The position numbers were made by a program, and so were the translations under genes. This document shows positions 62,146-64,000 of a stretch of 64,000 nt of DNA, piece by piece (the first letter of the stretch is position 1; the number at the start of each line of letters is the position of its first letter). Location of the stretch: assembly GCF_002174305.1 (NCBI RefSeq), contig NZ_MIJB01000029.1:1-64000 (forward strand), in the 5' to 3' direction. Source of the stretch: Aeromicrobium sp. PE09-221 (GTDB lineage: Bacteria > Actinomycetota > Actinomycetes > Propionibacteriales > Nocardioidaceae). A model generated the notes under the pieces. The model worked only from the letters and a program-made list of their open reading frames with translations. It was not told the DNA's origin and ran no database searches.

Positions 62146-62809
62146 CGTCGGCCTCTCGTTCGCGCTCCTGCCGCTTGCGGCGCCTCTCCAGTTCGCCCAG
62201 GCCGATGACGACTGCGACGGTGAAGGGAACGGCGTACTGTAGCCACGACAGGTCGAGATCGGGCAGCCAGCCGAACCAGTCCCAGTCGGGCAGCAACCGC
62301 GAGATCCAGTAGACCGGATCGATGTAGCGCAACCAGTCCGGGGGCGAGATATCTGGAAGATCCGGCAGCCAGGACCAGTCGATGCGCGGCAGCAGCCCAC
62401 GGAAGAAGGCGCTCAGCAGGGCACTGATGCCCAGCAGCCCGATGAGCATGCCGAGCCCGGTGGTGAGGACGTGCCGGGCGGCGAAGAGGTGGGGGTGCCG
62501 TTCGCGCCAGTCGTAGCGTCGCCGTGCGCGGGTGCCGGCAGGAGGGACGAAGTCGATGCGTGTCGTGCCGGTACCCGCGCTGCACTCCACGAGCCGCACG
62601 CTGCGGATGCTGCGCCGTGCGTTCAGCCCGATGAGCACCGTCTGCTCGATATCGTCGTCGACTGTGCCGAGGCCGATCTCGGTGTCATCGAAGGCGCCGG
62701 CACTGCGTTCTTCGATGAGCTCACCGTCGCAGGTCGCGCGGACGGCACCGCCCCCGATGTTCTCGATGATGAGGTCGCGGCGTCGGTCGCGGAGGGTCCA
62801 GGTGCTCAC
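62129..62809 (-). CDS. Uncharacterised membrane protein co-transcribed with a TetR gene
   Basis: 226 aa. An N-terminal beta-rich soluble portion (~1-105; STWTLRDRRRDLIIENIGGG) is followed by two hydrophobic segments (~120-145 and ~190-210), an unusually Trp/Pro/Asp-rich stretch between them and a basic tail. No family is recognised. GTG 62809 is chosen because GGAGG stands 6 nt upstream; a longer frame reaches 62929. Confidence 0.7.
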   Translation of the reverse strand: MSTWTLRDRRRDLIIENIGGGAVRATCDGELIEERSAGAFDDTEIGLGTVDDDIEQTVLIGLNARRSIRSVRLVECSAGTGTTRIDFVPPAGTRARRRYDWRERHPHLFAARHVLTTGLGMLIGLLGISALLSAFFRGLLPRIDWSWLPDLPDISPPDWLRYIDPVYWISRLLPDWDWFGWLPDLDLSWLQYAVPFTVAVVIGLGELERRRKRQEREREADDGSPD

Positions 62810-62864
62810 GCGGACCCTCCTCGACGGGTGGACGGTCGGAGGGCGAACGAATTCCTGGAATCCA

Positions 62865-62877
62865 TATTCTAAGAATA
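62865..62877. promoter_or_regulatory. Palindrome TATTCT-A-AGAATA
   Basis: A perfect 13-bp palindrome in the only AT-rich patch upstream of the membrane protein/TetR operon, 56 nt before its start. Candidate TetR operator by symmetry and place. Confidence 0.45.
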
Positions 62878-63014
62878 GCCTTTTCGGCCACGACGATCGA
62901 TCGTTGCTGGGCGGTGAGCCGTCCCGCACTGCTGGCGCTCGGATAGGTGACAGCTCACCGCCTGGGGGAGGTGAAAAGCGGACACCGAAGAGGCGGTGCG
63001 AGTAGCGTCAGGGT

Positions 63015-64000
63015 GTGGAGCTCACGTTGATCGTCGTCGTCGCATTGCTGGTGATCGTGGCCGTCCATGCGGTCGCCGGGCGTATCGGGGTTGCGGCGCC
63101 TCTGGTGTTGGTACTGGTCGGTATCGCCGTGAGTCTGGTGCCGGCGGTGCCGGCGGTGCCGGATATCGACGTCGAGCCCGAGTGGATCCTCGGGGTTGTG
63201 CTCCCGCCGCTGCTCTACGCAGCCGCGGTGCGGGTGCCGACGATGGATTTTCGCCGTGACTTCAAGGTGATCTCCGGCCTCTCGGTCGTGCTGGTGGTGA
63301 TCTCCTCGGTCGTCATCGGCTGGGTGATCTCGATGTTGATCCCCGGTATCGGCCTGGCGACGGGCATCGCCCTCGGCGCCATCGTCAGCCCCACCGATGC
63401 CGTGGCCACCTCGATCGTCCGTAAGGCCCGGGTGTCGCCGCGCATCGTGACCGTGCTCGAGGGAGAGAGCATGCTGAACGACGCTTCGGCGCTGGTCCTG
63501 CTGCGGTCCGCCATCGCCGCGACGGGAGCCAGTGTCTCGTTGTGGGGCGTTGCGAGCGACTTCCTCTACGCCGTGGCGGTCGCCATCGTCATCGGCTTCG
63601 TCGTCGGCCACCTCAACCTCGCCGTACGCGCCAAGCTCGGTGACCCCACGGCCGGTGTGGCCATCACCATCCGTGGCGCCCTTCGCGGCCTATCTCCCGG
63701 CCGAGCATCTGGACGCTTCGGGGCTCGTCGCCGCGGTGGTCGCAGGTCTCGTCGCCGGACACGGATCGCCTCGCCGGCTCACTGCTCAGGACCGGACGAC
63801 CGAGCGGGCGGTCTGGGGCACACTGGAGTTCGTGCTGGAGAGCGCCGTCTTCCTGCTGATTGGCCTCGAGCTCGAGGCGATCGTGCGCGATGTGCAGGAG
63901 CAGCGCGGCAATCCCTGGCAGGCCCTCGTCTACGCCTCGATTGTGGTGGTCCTGGTCCTGGTGCTCCGGTCCGGCTTCGTCGGCCCGCTGATCTGGTGGA
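63015..64000 (+). pseudogene. CPA1 family Na+/H+ antiporter (NhaP-like), frameshifted and cut by the window end
   Basis: GTG 63015 is supported by TAGCGT 6 nt upstream. The protein runs as a membrane antiporter (LPPLLYAAAV, SPTDAVATSIV with the ion-site Asp, LEGESMLNDASALV) to AVAITI at about 63670. The reading then continues in another frame with VAPFAAYLPAEHLDASGLVAAVVAGLVAGHGS and IGLELEAIV. One extra base (or two missing) near 63671 explains it. Either a real pseudogene or a sequencing error; a C-run (ATCC) is at the break. The 3' end lies beyond the window. Confidence 0.8.

Overview
This 64 kb window is high-GC, Gram-positive actinobacterial chromosome. The reasons are GC-rich third codon positions, many GTG starts and ATGA/GTGA gene overlaps, LPxTG-type sorting signals, DtxR- and Zur-like boxes, and corynebacterial/propionibacterial surface-metal genes (HtaA domains, 'anchored repeat' ABC transporter). 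The anchored-repeat cassette together with a fused isobutyryl-CoA mutase would fit the Propionibacteriaceae or a neighbour, but that placement is an inference. No phage, intact IS, rRNA or CRISPR array is visible. There is one tRNA (Thr-TGT).

Layout. 0-3.6 kb: an M20 metallopeptidase, then a fused anthranilate synthase preceded by a Trp-Trp leader peptide and an attenuator hairpin. 3.6-18.2 kb: a surface iron/heme island. A class F-like sortase and a large secreted subtilase run leftward. The heme operon hmuTUV, three Hta-type surface proteins, heme oxygenase and a lipoprotein run rightward. Three DtxR-like boxes lie between the two. 18.3-29.9 kb: mostly housekeeping (Uma2 nuclease, purL, DUF47/PiT phosphate uptake, PepSY protein, sugar-lactone oxidase with DSD-type deaminase, tRNA-Thr, a broken phd-vapC pair, an ALDH7-type dehydrogenase, an ArsR/AHSA1 pair). 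29.9-40.3 kb: a zinc island. It has a SmtB-type sensor with a 51-aa His-rich protein, a methyltransferase with a CobW-type GTPase behind a Zur-like box, then a second Zur-like box before an LPKAG-anchored repeat protein, a ZnuA-like binding protein with an inserted anchored-repeat domain, a membrane repeat protein, ATPase, permease and another methyltransferase. 40.3-44.7 kb: a TetR regulator and two IrtAB-like ABC half-transporters behind a DtxR-like box. 44.8-64 kb: membrane proteins, GNAT, lpdA, a BtuF-like protein, menB, an amino-acid ABC transporter, hydrolase, flavin reductase, thioesterase, icmF with a divergent MarR gene, a DHFR-like protein, a TetR operon and a frameshifted CPA1 antiporter running off the end.

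How it fits together. Three metal-acquisition systems sit within 40 kb: heme iron, zinc, and a siderophore- or heme-type importer. The two surface systems and the subtilase share an apparently undescribed ~85-residue C-terminal module (here the 'GW module'). The heme proteins also share a domain with the signature [IV]DC-x4-CG-x4-GAHG, found four times in three consecutive genes. The picture is of a cell wall that captures host or environmental metal under DtxR and Zur control, with the subtilase possibly freeing heme from proteins.

Repeats. At least two intergenic repeat families recur: perfect 26-30 bp hairpins built on GTTGAGTGTGACGTTTGGAC (three copies, one with a 42-nt insertion), and paired ~45-bp imperfect palindromes (three loci). 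Many single genes appear to have leaderless mRNAs, with a TAGNNT hexamer 6-7 nt before the start codon.
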